From positions 1 to 37,766 of the forward strand of contig CAMVRS010000013.1 of assembly GCA_947169935.1 (NCBI GenBank): a DNA stretch of 37,766 bases. The letters run 5' to 3'. Positions 12,972 to 20,629 of this stretch are shown in pieces. Made by a program: the position numbers and the translations under genes. The stretch's first letter is position 1. Each line of letters starts with the position of its first letter. Below the pieces are notes generated by a model that saw only the letters and a list, made by a program, of their open reading frames with translations, had not been told where the DNA came from and did no database searches. The DNA comes from an uncultured Lachnospiraceae bacterium (GTDB lineage Bacteria; Bacillota; Clostridia; Lachnospirales; Lachnospiraceae).

Positions 12972-13414
12972 AGGCGGAGGGGGATATCGAGAGCCTGAAG
13001 ATCCTGGCAAAAGAGAATGGCCTGGACGAAATGGATGCGCTCGATTACGTGGAAGGAGTAATGCCGCAGTTTGTGAGCATCACAACTGCAGCACTCGGAA
13101 AGCTGACAGTGGAACAGAACGAGATCGAAGCCCCGGAGCTTATCGGGGACTGGATCGATTACATAGAGAGCGAGGTTGTGGAGGATGAAGAATTTGCCAA
13201 GGCGGTCCGGAAGAAGAACAAGAGCCTTGCGGGGTGCCTGGGGCAGATCCTGAAATATTCCGTTGAGCATATGTACAAGATCGATAGAGCGATCATGAAA
13301 GCGTCAGGCGTGGCAAGTATCAAGGCCCAGAACGGAAGAGTACCGAACGAGGTCGGTTTCGGAGCGCCAGGGATGGCTACAGCAAAGGAGATCATAAGGA
13401 GGTACTACCTATGA
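12908..13414 (+). CDS. PcfK-like protein (AcrIIA9-related family)
   Basis: 168 residues. The N-terminal part (MFDKFGEFGSAEELNATAEG, KENGLDEMDALDYVEG) and the core KKNKSLAGCLGQILKYSVEH resemble phage PcfK-like proteins. The typical ending here is GAPGMATAKEIIRRYYL. In Firmicutes phages such proteins precede a PcfJ-like gene, as here, and some PcfK-family members (AcrIIA9) inhibit Cas9. Whether this copy does so is unknown. A good ribosome site (AAAGGAG) precedes the ATG. It overlaps the PcfJ-like gene by ATGA. Confidence 0.6.
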   Translation: MFDKFGEFGSAEELNATAEGLKAEGDIESLKILAKENGLDEMDALDYVEGVMPQFVSITTAALGKLTVEQNEIEAPELIGDWIDYIESEVVEDEEFAKAVRKKNKSLAGCLGQILKYSVEHMYKIDRAIMKASGVASIKAQNGRVPNEVGFGAPGMATAKEIIRRYYL

Positions 13415-14949
13415 GCAAGACGCTGGAGCAACCTCCAAAGGTAAAACCGGTTCCGAAGGATGTGGAGAAATACGCACATTCACTCCTGCCGTCGCACCAC
13501 AACCTGTATTACAAGCGATTCGGGAAAAGCGCGACCGTAACCTGCGCGGCCTGCGGACAGACATATACAGGTCTTATAGAGCGGCCTACGGAGATCGAAA
13601 AGAGCCTTGTAAAGGTGATAGATCTGCCGATGCACAACACCGAGGGAACGTGTGAAAAGTGCGGGGCGCCGGGGATCTACAAAGCGGAAGGCAGAGTCAA
13701 GAGATTCCATTATGTGGAGTCTGCGGATTTCGTGGTCGGCCAGAATCTGGGAGAGGATTTTGTGTTCCGGGCATTCGCGATTAAACGGGAGAGCAGCAGG
13801 AATGCAAAGGACAGGGAGGAAATGACGGAATATGCCAGGCTTTACCTGTCAGCAGGTAAAAAGGCAAGGGAGTGGTGGCACCGCAGTTATTACGGACAGG
13901 AGTACTGGTACGAAGGGAACCCGTCCTGGTACGGCGAATGCAAGATAGGTAGAAACTATTACTGGCCAGGCACACTGAAAGAGATCGAAAAGACGCCGAT
14001 GCTGAGATACGGAGATCCGGAAAGATATGACCTCATCTATTATTATTCGGCATTTTCAAGATATCCGGATTTTGAACTCGTACAGAAAGCCGGGATGACG
14101 GATTTGATGCATGCGCTGCTCTGCCAGTATGGGGCTAATATCAATCCGAGGGGGAAGACCATAGCGGACCGCCTGAGAGTAAACAAAGACCGGCTGAAAG
14201 AACTGCGGGAAAGAAAAGGAGATCTCACATATCTCCACATCTTCCAGGAAGAAAGGAAGAGTAAGACACGCTTTACAAGAGAGCAGATCGAAGAAAGGCT
14301 GTTTCTGGCCAAAAAGAATGGACTGACAGACAGAAAGACCTATGGGATTATCTTAGCGCACACAAGCCTCAATAAGCTTCTTGTGTATCTTGAAGAACAG
14401 CGCAAAAAGAAAATCTATGAGTATACATATCTGGACTATATCCGCATGAGACAGAGGGCGGGGTACGATCTGAGCAACGAGGTATATCTGTTCCCGAAGG
14501 ATCTAAGGAGAAGGCATGACGAGATGGTCCGGATGCTGGAGAAGAAGAGAAACGATGAGTACAAAGAGCAGATGGAAAAGAAATGGCCGAAGATCAGAGA
14601 AAAGTACAATAAACTGGACAGGAAATACAGCTATAAGAGCGGGAAGTATCTGATCCGTCCGGCGATGAACGCCGTGGAGATTGTAGAGGAAGGCAGGGTT
14701 CTGCATCATTGCGTAGGATCATCGGACACATACTTCCAGAAGCATTCAAAAGGGACGAGCTACATCCTGTTCCTGCGGAGTGCGAAGGAGCCGGAGAAGC
14801 CGCTGGCCACTGTGGAGCTTTCGTCGAAGGGGACGGTGCTGCAGTGGTATGAAGCCTATGACAAACAACCGGACAAGAAGAGCATACAACCCTGGCTGGA
14901 CAGGTACGTGGAGCATCTCAAAGAAAAAGGAAAGAAGAAAGTGGGGTAA
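13411..14949 (+). CDS. PcfJ-like protein
   Basis: 512 residues. Two Cys pairs (TCAACGQTY, CEKCGAP) near residues 47 and 83 suggest a zinc site. The C-terminal signature of PcfJ is clear: EEGRVLHHCVGSSDTYFQKH, GTSYILFLRSAKEPEKPLAT, LQWYEAYDKQPDKKSIQPWL. PcfJ was named from a conjugative plasmid; the phage family occurs in early operons with PcfK and has no settled function. ATGA overlap with the upstream gene. Length is normal for the phage version. Confidence 0.85.
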   Translation: MSKTLEQPPKVKPVPKDVEKYAHSLLPSHHNLYYKRFGKSATVTCAACGQTYTGLIERPTEIEKSLVKVIDLPMHNTEGTCEKCGAPGIYKAEGRVKRFHYVESADFVVGQNLGEDFVFRAFAIKRESSRNAKDREEMTEYARLYLSAGKKAREWWHRSYYGQEYWYEGNPSWYGECKIGRNYYWPGTLKEIEKTPMLRYGDPERYDLIYYYSAFSRYPDFELVQKAGMTDLMHALLCQYGANINPRGKTIADRLRVNKDRLKELRERKGDLTYLHIFQEERKSKTRFTREQIEERLFLAKKNGLTDRKTYGIILAHTSLNKLLVYLEEQRKKKIYEYTYLDYIRMRQRAGYDLSNEVYLFPKDLRRRHDEMVRMLEKKRNDEYKEQMEKKWPKIREKYNKLDRKYSYKSGKYLIRPAMNAVEIVEEGRVLHHCVGSSDTYFQKHSKGTSYILFLRSAKEPEKPLATVELSSKGTVLQWYEAYDKQPDKKSIQPWLDRYVEHLKEKGKKKVG

Positions 14950-14955
14950 GGAGAC

Positions 14956-16155
14956 ATGGAAGAACACGCGATCATCTACACGCAGAATTATCAGCAGTTC
15001 AAAACGGAGCTGGATTATGAGCTGAACAGGGCGGCCAACAGCTTTGTGCGGATCGGATATCTGTTAAAGCAGGCAAGAGACACGGATATCCTGAAGGAAT
15101 CGCCTTATGAAAGCTATACGGAGTTCGCAAGGACGGAGTATCACCTGGAAGAGTCTCAGGTATCACGCTTTATTGCGATATCCGAGAGATTTTCAAAGCC
15201 GGAGAATCCGGAGGAGCTGCGGGATGATTTCAAGGAATACGGCGTGGCCAAACTGGGGATCATGCTCACACTTCCTGATCACGTTAACGACCAGCTCTCT
15301 CCGGATATGACAAAAGCAGAGATCATGGCCATTGCGGAAGAGGTCAAGGAAGAGGAAAAGATCACGCCGATCGAGAGGATGGTGGAGGATCCGGGCGAAA
15401 CGGCAGAGATGGGATACCTGGAGAAGATCCTGTTCGAGATCGGAAAAGCAGAGCCGAAGATGATGGCCGAGATCCTGCGGGAAGAGGGATTCACACTAAA
15501 ACCGGATGAGTCAAAGATCATGAAAACCATGGCACCGACGGGGACGAAGCTGTATATGGTCCGGATCCCGGGGATGGGCAGGATAACGCTGAACGTCCGC
15601 AATGGTTTCGCAACAGCAACGAACATGATCACATCGGAGCGCCAGGAATTCCAAAAGGACGATATCGGCGAAGCGTTGGCCGCACTCATGGACAGGGTGA
15701 TCGAGCGGACGGATAACGAGATCAAAGATTCGAAAGAGATGTGGGAGAAGCTTTACGGGGAAGAATTCCCGAAAAATGCACCGGTGCAAGAAAAAGCAAA
15801 GGTTTCTGTGGCAAAAAACGACAAAAACGGGCAAAAAACGACAAAAAACGGCAAAAATCGTACGGAATCGGCAAAAAGCGGAAATGAAAAGTCACAAAAT
15901 GATCACTCTTCGGAAGGCGTAGAAGAAAGTTCTACGGAAGAACGCTGCGAAAACGCAGCGGATGAGGCCGAAACGCTGCCAAAAAGCAGCACGCTCGACA
16001 AGAACACAATCAGGGGATACAAGGCCGGCCTGTCATCGGACCTGAATGTATGTGAACGGCTGATAAGAGACAACCAGTATCGTGCACTCCGAACAAAGCT
16101 GGAGGGAATGCTTCAGACGGTGAACAGGATCATTGATAGCGAGGTAGCGGAATGA
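14956..16155 (+). CDS. DNA-binding-like phage protein with a low-complexity linker
   Basis: 399 residues. The N-terminal region (AANSFVRIGYLLKQARDTDI, then YTEFARTEYHLEESQVSRFI) resembles DUF3102/KorB-like phage proteins with an HTH-type element. A middle domain follows (TKLYMVRIPGMGRITLNVRN). Residues about 275-345 form a Lys/Asn/Ser/Glu-rich linker whose DNA holds phased A-tracts and hairpins. The C-terminal helix bundle begins LDKNTIRGYKAGLSSDLNVC. GGAGAC precedes the ATG. It might be a ParB-like or replication-associated protein that recognises the site inside its own gene; this is inference. Confidence 0.65.
   Translation: MEEHAIIYTQNYQQFKTELDYELNRAANSFVRIGYLLKQARDTDILKESPYESYTEFARTEYHLEESQVSRFIAISERFSKPENPEELRDDFKEYGVAKLGIMLTLPDHVNDQLSPDMTKAEIMAIAEEVKEEEKITPIERMVEDPGETAEMGYLEKILFEIGKAEPKMMAEILREEGFTLKPDESKIMKTMAPTGTKLYMVRIPGMGRITLNVRNGFATATNMITSERQEFQKDDIGEALAALMDRVIERTDNEIKDSKEMWEKLYGEEFPKNAPVQEKAKVSVAKNDKNGQKTTKNGKNRTESAKSGNEKSQNDHSSEGVEESSTEERCENAADEAETLPKSSTLDKNTIRGYKAGLSSDLNVCERLIRDNQYRALRTKLEGMLQTVNRIIDSEVAE
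15777..15788. repeat. TGCACCGGTGCA palindrome, copy 3
   Basis: Perfect 12-bp palindrome at the start of the low-complexity linker of the gene at 14956 (Asn-Ala-Pro-Val-Gln), about 25 bases before the phased A-tracts. Confidence 0.9.
15777..15990. other. Cluster of palindrome, phased A-tracts and hairpins (candidate origin or partition site)
   Basis: In about 210 bases: the palindrome TGCACCGGTGCA (15777-15788); A-tracts of 5-6 beginning at 15813, 15823, 15833, 15843 and 15853, exactly 10 bases apart, with another at 15873; and hairpins CGTAGAA/TTCTACG (15918-15936), CGCTGCG/CGCAGCG with an AAAA loop (15943-15960) and GCTGC/GCAGC (15975-15990). Phased A-tracts cause strong intrinsic DNA bending. 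The whole cluster lies in the low-complexity linker of a DNA-binding-like gene, as the lambda origin lies inside gene O. Confidence 0.5.
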
Positions 16156-16508
16156 CACTGGATGAGGCTATTAAACATGCTGAGGAAGTTGCGAGCAAAT
16201 GCGAGACTGATACCGACTGGGGCATGGGAAACAATTTTATAGACCGAAGCGGTGCCACTGACGTTATTGAGTGCGGGAAAGAACACCGCCAGCTTGCCGA
16301 ATGGCTAAAGGATTACAAGAGGCTTAAAGAAAAAGCCGAGCCGGAGATGGTCATTTACTATGGCGACGGTTATGCAGATGGTGAAATCGTTTATGACGGG
16401 GCCCAGTGCCCAAACTGCGGAATGGATTTCGAGGAGAGCGACAGCGACTGGGAAGAACCGTACTGCCATTACTGTGGGCAGGCGCTGAAATGGGAGAAGG
16501 AAGGATGA
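16152..16508 (+). CDS. Zinc-ribbon phage protein, 118 aa
   Basis: 118 residues. An N-terminal helix (LDEAIKHAEEVASKC) and EHRQLAEWLKDYKRLKEKAE resemble the helical repeats of small phage proteins. The C-terminus is a treble-clef or zinc ribbon with two CxxC pairs (AQCPNCGMDF, PYCHYCGQAL). ATGA overlap with the upstream gene. Function unknown; nucleic-acid or protein binding is likely. Confidence 0.75.
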   Translation: MTLDEAIKHAEEVASKCETDTDWGMGNNFIDRSGATDVIECGKEHRQLAEWLKDYKRLKEKAEPEMVIYYGDGYADGEIVYDGAQCPNCGMDFEESDSDWEEPYCHYCGQALKWEKEG

Positions 16509-16723
16509 CACCGTCCGAATTAAAAGCCGAGGCGAAAAAGCAAGGCTTAAAGGTTACAAAAATACCGGAATACCAATGCACATGCTATGCATCCTATCCG
16601 AATGAGAATCACAAGCATAAAAACGGGAAGTGGAAATGCGTTGATTGCTACGAGCCGATAAAGTTCAAACGCATAGGAGTGCATTATCCGGCGACAAGAT
16701 GCAGGAGGAAAACGAGCGAATGA
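16505..16723 (+). CDS. Small zinc-finger-like protein, 72 aa
   Basis: 72 residues with CTCYASYPNENHKHKNGKWK followed by CVDCYEP, a C-x-C ... C-x-x-C arrangement that may bind zinc. It starts at an ATG overlapping the stop of the zinc-ribbon gene (ATGA). An AAGGA in the upstream gene is the ribosome site. Ends in a basic tail. No family recognised. Confidence 0.6.
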   Translation: MTPSELKAEAKKQGLKVTKIPEYQCTCYASYPNENHKHKNGKWKCVDCYEPIKFKRIGVHYPATRCRRKTSE

Positions 16724-17037
16724 GGAAAGGGATATTCATAGAAGGAATAACGGCCGAGATGTTCAGGAACGGAAGCCTGGAAGCAGTCGAGGCACTTATC
16801 GCAGAGGGAGAATGCGTGGATATGGAGACACCGCAGTGGACTCCCTGCAGTGAAAAGATGCCGGAAGATAGAAGAGACGTACTTGTGACTTGCTTCATTC
16901 ACGAAAACTGGCAAACGAAGATAGGTTATTGGAATGGCGATTCATGGGTAATAAGCGCTTATGAAAAGCGGTGGATAGATGAGCTTGAGGTTACAGCATG
17001 GATGCCCATGCCTAAGCCATATAACGGGGAGGAATAA
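16720..17037 (+). CDS. DUF551-domain phage protein
   Basis: 105 residues. The C-terminal 65 residues carry the DUF551 pattern: WTPCSEKMPEDRRDVLVTCF, GYWNGDSWVIS and the final VTAWMPMPKPYNGEE. The family is common in phage early regions and has no known activity. The start at 16720 overlaps the upstream stop (ATGA) with GGAGG about 10 bases upstream; an in-frame ATG at 16699 is less likely as it contains this site. Confidence 0.85.
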   Translation: MRKGIFIEGITAEMFRNGSLEAVEALIAEGECVDMETPQWTPCSEKMPEDRRDVLVTCFIHENWQTKIGYWNGDSWVISAYEKRWIDELEVTAWMPMPKPYNGEE

Positions 17038-17038
17038 G

Positions 17039-17344
17039 ATGAACGGGAAAATATCAATAGATGAATTCACAAAGATGATCGATGAGGCCCTGGAGAAGAA
17101 CGATGTCAAGATGCTGATCGAGATGCCGCCCGGAACACAGGATTGTGTCCTGAAGGATAATACGATACTCGGGCCGGTAGCGCAGTTCTATATCCTCATA
17201 GCAGCAATGAAGACTGCATACATGGGATTTGCGGAGATGATCGACGAAACGAAGGAAGAAGAGCTGATCGATGAAGTGTTCGATCTGCTGAAGCAGGACA
17301 TACTGGAGAAGATGAAGGAAGCGAGAAAGGAGGCAGCAGAATAA
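17039..17344 (+). CDS. Phage protein of unknown function, 101 aa
   Basis: 101 residues, helical at both ends (DEFTKMIDEALEKND, then DLLKQDILEKMKEARKEAAE), with a mildly hydrophobic middle (FYILIAAMKTAYMGFAEMI). GGGGAGG precedes the ATG. The next gene starts on its final stop-codon base. No family recognised. Confidence 0.65.
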   Translation: MNGKISIDEFTKMIDEALEKNDVKMLIEMPPGTQDCVLKDNTILGPVAQFYILIAAMKTAYMGFAEMIDETKEEELIDEVFDLLKQDILEKMKEARKEAAE

Positions 17345-17745
17345 TGGCACAGGGAACATGCAGATACTGCAAACAGATCCATATTATCGGATACGAGGAA
17401 GGAGACCTTGCGCTTGAGCTAACAAGCCAGGGCATGAAGCCGGAGGATGCCATAAACGAGCAGGCTACAAGGCAGTGTACCTGCAACGAGGGTCTGCATT
17501 ACCGCAAGGGGATAAAACAGGCCGAGGAGGCAGAGGAAGAATGCAAAAAGCTGTTCGCAGATCTTCCGGAAGCAAAGAACGTGATAGGAACAGCAGTGCT
17601 CAGCCTTGCTGTGGGAAGGCTTAAAGCATTAACGCTGAACATAGAGACCTCAGACGGGTCCGTAAGAGCAACGGCCAGAAGGACAACAAAGGGCGGTATA
17701 GAGATAAGAAGGAACCATACGACAGAGGAAGGGGTTTCGGTTTGA
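17344..17745 (+). CDS. Phage protein with putative N-terminal zinc site, 133 aa
   Basis: 133 residues. CRYCKQIH near the N-terminus and CTCNEGLH further on supply a possible four-Cys site. A helical part (IKQAEEAEEECKKLFADLPE) and a C-terminal strand-rich segment (ALTLNIETSDGSVRATARRT) follow. TAATG junction with the upstream gene. Found in this place in related phages from memory only; function unknown. Confidence 0.65.
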   Translation: MAQGTCRYCKQIHIIGYEEGDLALELTSQGMKPEDAINEQATRQCTCNEGLHYRKGIKQAEEAEEECKKLFADLPEAKNVIGTAVLSLAVGRLKALTLNIETSDGSVRATARRTTKGGIEIRRNHTTEEGVSV

Positions 17746-18122
17746 AAAGCATATTGCAAAACAAGCACGATGAGCAGTGCTACATATGCAAGCATTTCGA
17801 GATGGCACCGTCGCCTCCGAGGATATGGCACGACATACTGGGAAATCCGCACAGAGCCCTGGAGGAGCATCACATATTTGAGGGGATCAACCGGAAGGCT
17901 TCGGAAAAGTACGGCCTGAAGGTGTATCTGTGCAAATATCACCACACTGGAGACGAAAACGGCAGCAGCGGAGCAGTGCACGCACATCCGAACACCGGCG
18001 CTGATCTGTGGCTGAAGAAAAAAGGCCAGTACGCCTGGGAAAGAAAATTCGCAAAGCATCTACATGAGAGCGAGGAAGCAAACGAGGAGTTCCGGGAGAT
18101 CTTCGGGAAGAGTTATCTGTAG
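17742..18122 (+). CDS. HNH-like or zinc-binding phage protein, 126 aa
   Basis: 126 residues. Cys/His motifs are arranged as in HNH or treble-clef nucleases: CYICKHF, EEHHIFEGINRKASEKYGLK, VYLCKYHHTGDENG and VHAHPNTG. These resemble a recombination-type endonuclease family in Firmicutes phages. The start is a TTG overlapping the upstream stop (TTGA), with GAGGAAGGGG upstream. It could act on phage DNA junctions or ends; not shown. Confidence 0.65.
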   Translation: MKSILQNKHDEQCYICKHFEMAPSPPRIWHDILGNPHRALEEHHIFEGINRKASEKYGLKVYLCKYHHTGDENGSSGAVHAHPNTGADLWLKKKGQYAWERKFAKHLHESEEANEEFREIFGKSYL

Positions 18123-18160
18123 TTTCTTCTATATATAAGAAGAAAAACGGTTCAAAACCG
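18123..18160. promoter_or_regulatory. Two adjacent hairpins upstream of the HUH Rep gene
   Basis: TTTCTTCT (18123-18130) pairs with AGAAGAAA (18138-18145) around ATATATA, and CGGTT (18148-18152) pairs with AACCG (18156-18160) around CAA. This is the only real gap (78 bases) in this part of the operon. The hairpins may be processing sites, a weak terminator, or nicking and assembly structures for the Rep protein. Confidence 0.4.
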
Positions 18161-18200
18161 ATTAAGTGCACTATTAACCATATTAAAGTTAGGACGAGAG

Positions 18201-19082
18201 ATGGCATATTCGGAATACATTTACAGATCACCATGGGGGATAGAACATGTATACATCTATGCCGGCAAAAGAGGAGGCAGGGGTGAAAAGAGAGCGGAGA
18301 GGACAAAGGCGACTCCGGATCAGATCCGCAGGCAGAATCACCGCAATAAGGTCAACTACATCAGGAGAACGATACAGCTCAACTTCAGGCAAGGGGATCT
18401 CTGGCTCACACTGAAATACCCAAAGGGGACAAGGAAGCCAATCGGTGAGGTCAAGGAGGACTTCCAGAGATTTATCCGGAAGATGAGAGACAGGTACAGG
18501 AAGGCGGGTGTTCCACTGAAGTACATCTACTCCATCGAGATCGGGAAGCAGGGAGGGATCCATGTGCATCTCGTGATGAACAGGCTCAATGACCCGAAGG
18601 CGGATCTTATGATCTCCGATGCCTGGATGAGGGCAAGGGGAATGACGCCGATGGAGGATATGCTGGAAGATGGGCTTTGCCCTGCAGATGGTCTTGCCCA
18701 TCTGGATCACGTTCGTGAGGTGGGAGATGGCCAGAGGCTTGCGGAGTATATCGCAAAGGAGCAGCCGATGGAGCTGGAGGACGGGACACTGCTGAGCAAG
18801 GAGCAGGTGAAGGAGATACTGAACTTCGGCAGCAGCCGTAACCTGGTCCGCCCGTGTCCGGAGGTGAGGACATACGCACACTGGACGATGAAGGCAATCC
18901 TCGACCTGCAGGCAGAGGGACTGAACACGAAGCCGAACCGATACAGGACGAAGGGCTACATCGTGGACAAGGAATCATGGCAGCAGGGCGTCAATCCGGT
19001 GACGGGGATGTCGTATCTGCGCTACATGGAGTATCCACCCGGAAAGGGTGAGTTCTGGAAGAGTATCACAGGAGGGGCATGA
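18201..19082 (+). CDS. HUH-endonuclease replication initiator (rolling-circle type)
   Basis: 293 residues. The HUH metal-binding motif is IGKQGGIHVHLVMN (H-V-H at 121-123), after SIEIG. The catalytic tyrosine motif YxxK is at 183-186 (LAEYIAKEQP). HUH initiators nick one strand at the origin and remain linked to it by the tyrosine. The P2 replication protein A is a known phage example. This indicates a rolling-circle-type phase of replication. GGACGAGAG precedes the ATG. Only one catalytic tyrosine candidate was found, while P2-like proteins have two. Confidence 0.8.
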   Translation: MAYSEYIYRSPWGIEHVYIYAGKRGGRGEKRAERTKATPDQIRRQNHRNKVNYIRRTIQLNFRQGDLWLTLKYPKGTRKPIGEVKEDFQRFIRKMRDRYRKAGVPLKYIYSIEIGKQGGIHVHLVMNRLNDPKADLMISDAWMRARGMTPMEDMLEDGLCPADGLAHLDHVREVGDGQRLAEYIAKEQPMELEDGTLLSKEQVKEILNFGSSRNLVRPCPEVRTYAHWTMKAILDLQAEGLNTKPNRYRTKGYIVDKESWQQGVNPVTGMSYLRYMEYPPGKGEFWKSITGGA

Positions 19083-19456
19083 TGTTTTTCTTCTTTTTCG
19101 GCGGTTACGAAGACATAGCGCCGGGGATCCGGTGCTGCGATTACGTCGAGGATGGGATGACGAGGGGTAGGAACGGATTGCCGAAGCGGAAATACCGCAT
19201 GGTGGAGTGCTTCGAGATCAACCACAGAAAGGTCCTGATAGATGACTGGATGAAGCTCTGCGAGGAACGTGCGATCGAGAACGGAGACACGGGACTGCTG
19301 GAAGCAATCACGGAGCACGCAAGAACACAACCGTGGCTGAAGAAAGAAAAGGACATAAGGCTGTATGCACTGGAATGTCTCGCAAACGGATCATACAAGA
19401 GTTGGTTTGGAGGAGGGGAACCTGATCATGCCGATGCAGAGAGAGCTATATCCTGA
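19079..19456 (+). CDS. Phage protein of unknown function, 125 aa
   Basis: 125 residues. It opens with a run of five phenylalanines (MMFFFFFGGYED), then polar sequence with a helix DTGLLEAITEHARTQPWLKK. Two ATG codons are in tandem at 19079 and 19082. It overlaps the Rep stop codon. No family recognised. Confidence 0.6.
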   Translation: MMFFFFFGGYEDIAPGIRCCDYVEDGMTRGRNGLPKRKYRMVECFEINHRKVLIDDWMKLCEERAIENGDTGLLEAITEHARTQPWLKKEKDIRLYALECLANGSYKSWFGGGEPDHADAERAIS

Positions 19457-19700
19457 CAACTGGGAAGCCATCGCGGCAGCAGTCAAAGAGGCAGCAGGAT
19501 GGAAATGTCAGGAATGCGGGAAACAGTGCCGCAGACCGGGAGAGCCGTTCGACACGCACAGAAACACGCTGACAGTAGCCCATATGAACCACAAGCCGCA
19601 GGATATAAGACCGGAGAATCTGAAAGCACTGTGTGCGCCGTGTCACCTGCGATATGATGCAAAGCATCATGCGGAAACAAGGAGAAATAAGAGAAAGTGA
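19428..19700 (+). CDS. HNH endonuclease
   Basis: 90 residues. Zinc-binding CQECGKQC and CAPCH, with the HNH core LTVAHMNHKPQDIRPENLKA followed by LCAPCHLRYD. Small HNH proteins of this type often work with the terminase at cos in phages; here it lies about 2 kb before the terminase genes. ATG 19428 is favoured by AGGAGGGG upstream; an in-frame ATG at 19365 is weaker. Confidence 0.85.
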   Translation: MPMQRELYPDNWEAIAAAVKEAAGWKCQECGKQCRRPGEPFDTHRNTLTVAHMNHKPQDIRPENLKALCAPCHLRYDAKHHAETRRNKRK

Positions 19701-20137
19701 GCAATATTACGGCAATAGGACTGTGCGTAACCATATTTGCGGCCAGCACGGCAGCAGGATCCGTGGCGATGATGATCACGGATATCCTGGACGAAAGAAA
19801 GGAACGGAGGAAAGCCATGAGAAAACCATCGAGATGCTACATCAGCGGAAAGATCAGCGGGACAAACGATTATATGGCCAGATTCAGACTGTATGAGGAA
19901 AGGCTTAAAGAGATGGGCTGGACAGTGGTCAATCCGGCAAAAGTGAACGGGGAAATGCCGGAGGATATGTCCTACGAGGAATACATGGTGATGTGCGAGA
20001 CGATGATGAGCCTGTGCGGCGCCATATTCATGATGCCGGGATGGGAAGATTCGACAGGAGCGCGTTACGAGAAGGAATACGCAAAGATCCACAAGATGCA
20101 GATATTTTACGTGGACGATATCGAGGCGGCAAGATGA
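19697..20137 (+). CDS. DUF4406 protein with N-terminal membrane segment (two possible starts)
   Basis: The C-terminal 106 residues match DUF4406, a nucleoside 2-deoxyribosyltransferase-like fold: RCYISGKISGTNDYMARFRL, LKEMGWTVVNPAKVNGEMPE, and ACGAIFMMPGWEDSTGARYE-like sequence. The first 40 residues add one transmembrane helix (ITAIGLCVTIFAASTAAGSV). A second in-frame ATG at 19817 has a perfect GGAGG ribosome site and would give the soluble domain alone. The GTG start overlaps the upstream stop (GTGA). Both a membrane-anchored and a soluble product may be made. Confidence 0.75.
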   Translation: MSNITAIGLCVTIFAASTAAGSVAMMITDILDERKERRKAMRKPSRCYISGKISGTNDYMARFRLYEERLKEMGWTVVNPAKVNGEMPEDMSYEEYMVMCETMMSLCGAIFMMPGWEDSTGARYEKEYAKIHKMQIFYVDDIEAAR

Positions 20138-20349
20138 TATTAGCGGCGTGGGCACTGATTGCGGCCGTGACAACGTGCGTGATCGTGCCAAAGTGGGTTA
20201 GGCTCATGGACGACGTACCGGAGGAATACGATCAATGCCACGACTGCAGGCGCGGTTGGTGTGATGCGGCGCCGGACGATGATGAATGCAGGAAATGGAG
20301 GGCAGAAAATGAACAGGGATTGCAGAGCGGGGAAGGAGACGGAGATTGA
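20134..20349 (+). CDS. Small membrane protein, 71 aa
   Basis: One N-terminal transmembrane helix (ILAAWALIAAVTTCVIVP), then a Cys-rich acidic segment (QCHDCRRGWCDAAPDDDECR) that may bind metal or form disulphides. Starts with ATGA overlap. Its 3' end overlaps the next gene by 41 bases. No family recognised. Confidence 0.6.
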   Translation: MILAAWALIAAVTTCVIVPKWVRLMDDVPEEYDQCHDCRRGWCDAAPDDDECRKWRAENEQGLQSGEGDGD

Positions 20350-20629
20350 CTGGGCGGAACTGGAAGAACTTGAGAAGCTTCAAGAAGAGATCAGGGATGA
20401 GGCAAAGAAAAAGCCGGTCCGTCACGGCTGGACACGTGAAGATTTCACGGAGTACCGGAGAACGATGTGCAGGATAGCACAACAGAAACGGAGAAAGTCA
20501 GCGAAGAAGAGAGGCTTATGTTCAATCTGCGCAGCAAATACGACAAGACCAGGGATGAAGACATGCGGGAAATGCGGAGATAGATATGCAGAATACGCAA
20601 AGAAGCGGAGAACGAAGGAGAAGGAATGA
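20309..20629 (+). CDS. Small zinc-binding phage protein, 106 aa
   Basis: 106 residues. After a Glu/Lys-rich helix (DWAELEELEKLQEEIRDEAK), a basic part leads to CSICAANTTRPGMKTCGKCG, two CxxC pairs, and a Lys/Arg tail. GGAGGG lies 8 bases before the ATG. It overlaps the late regulator gene by ATGA. A DNA- or RNA-binding role is likely from the charge and zinc site. Confidence 0.65.
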   Translation: MNRDCRAGKETEIDWAELEELEKLQEEIRDEAKKKPVRHGWTREDFTEYRRTMCRIAQQKRRKSAKKRGLCSICAANTTRPGMKTCGKCGDRYAEYAKKRRTKEKE

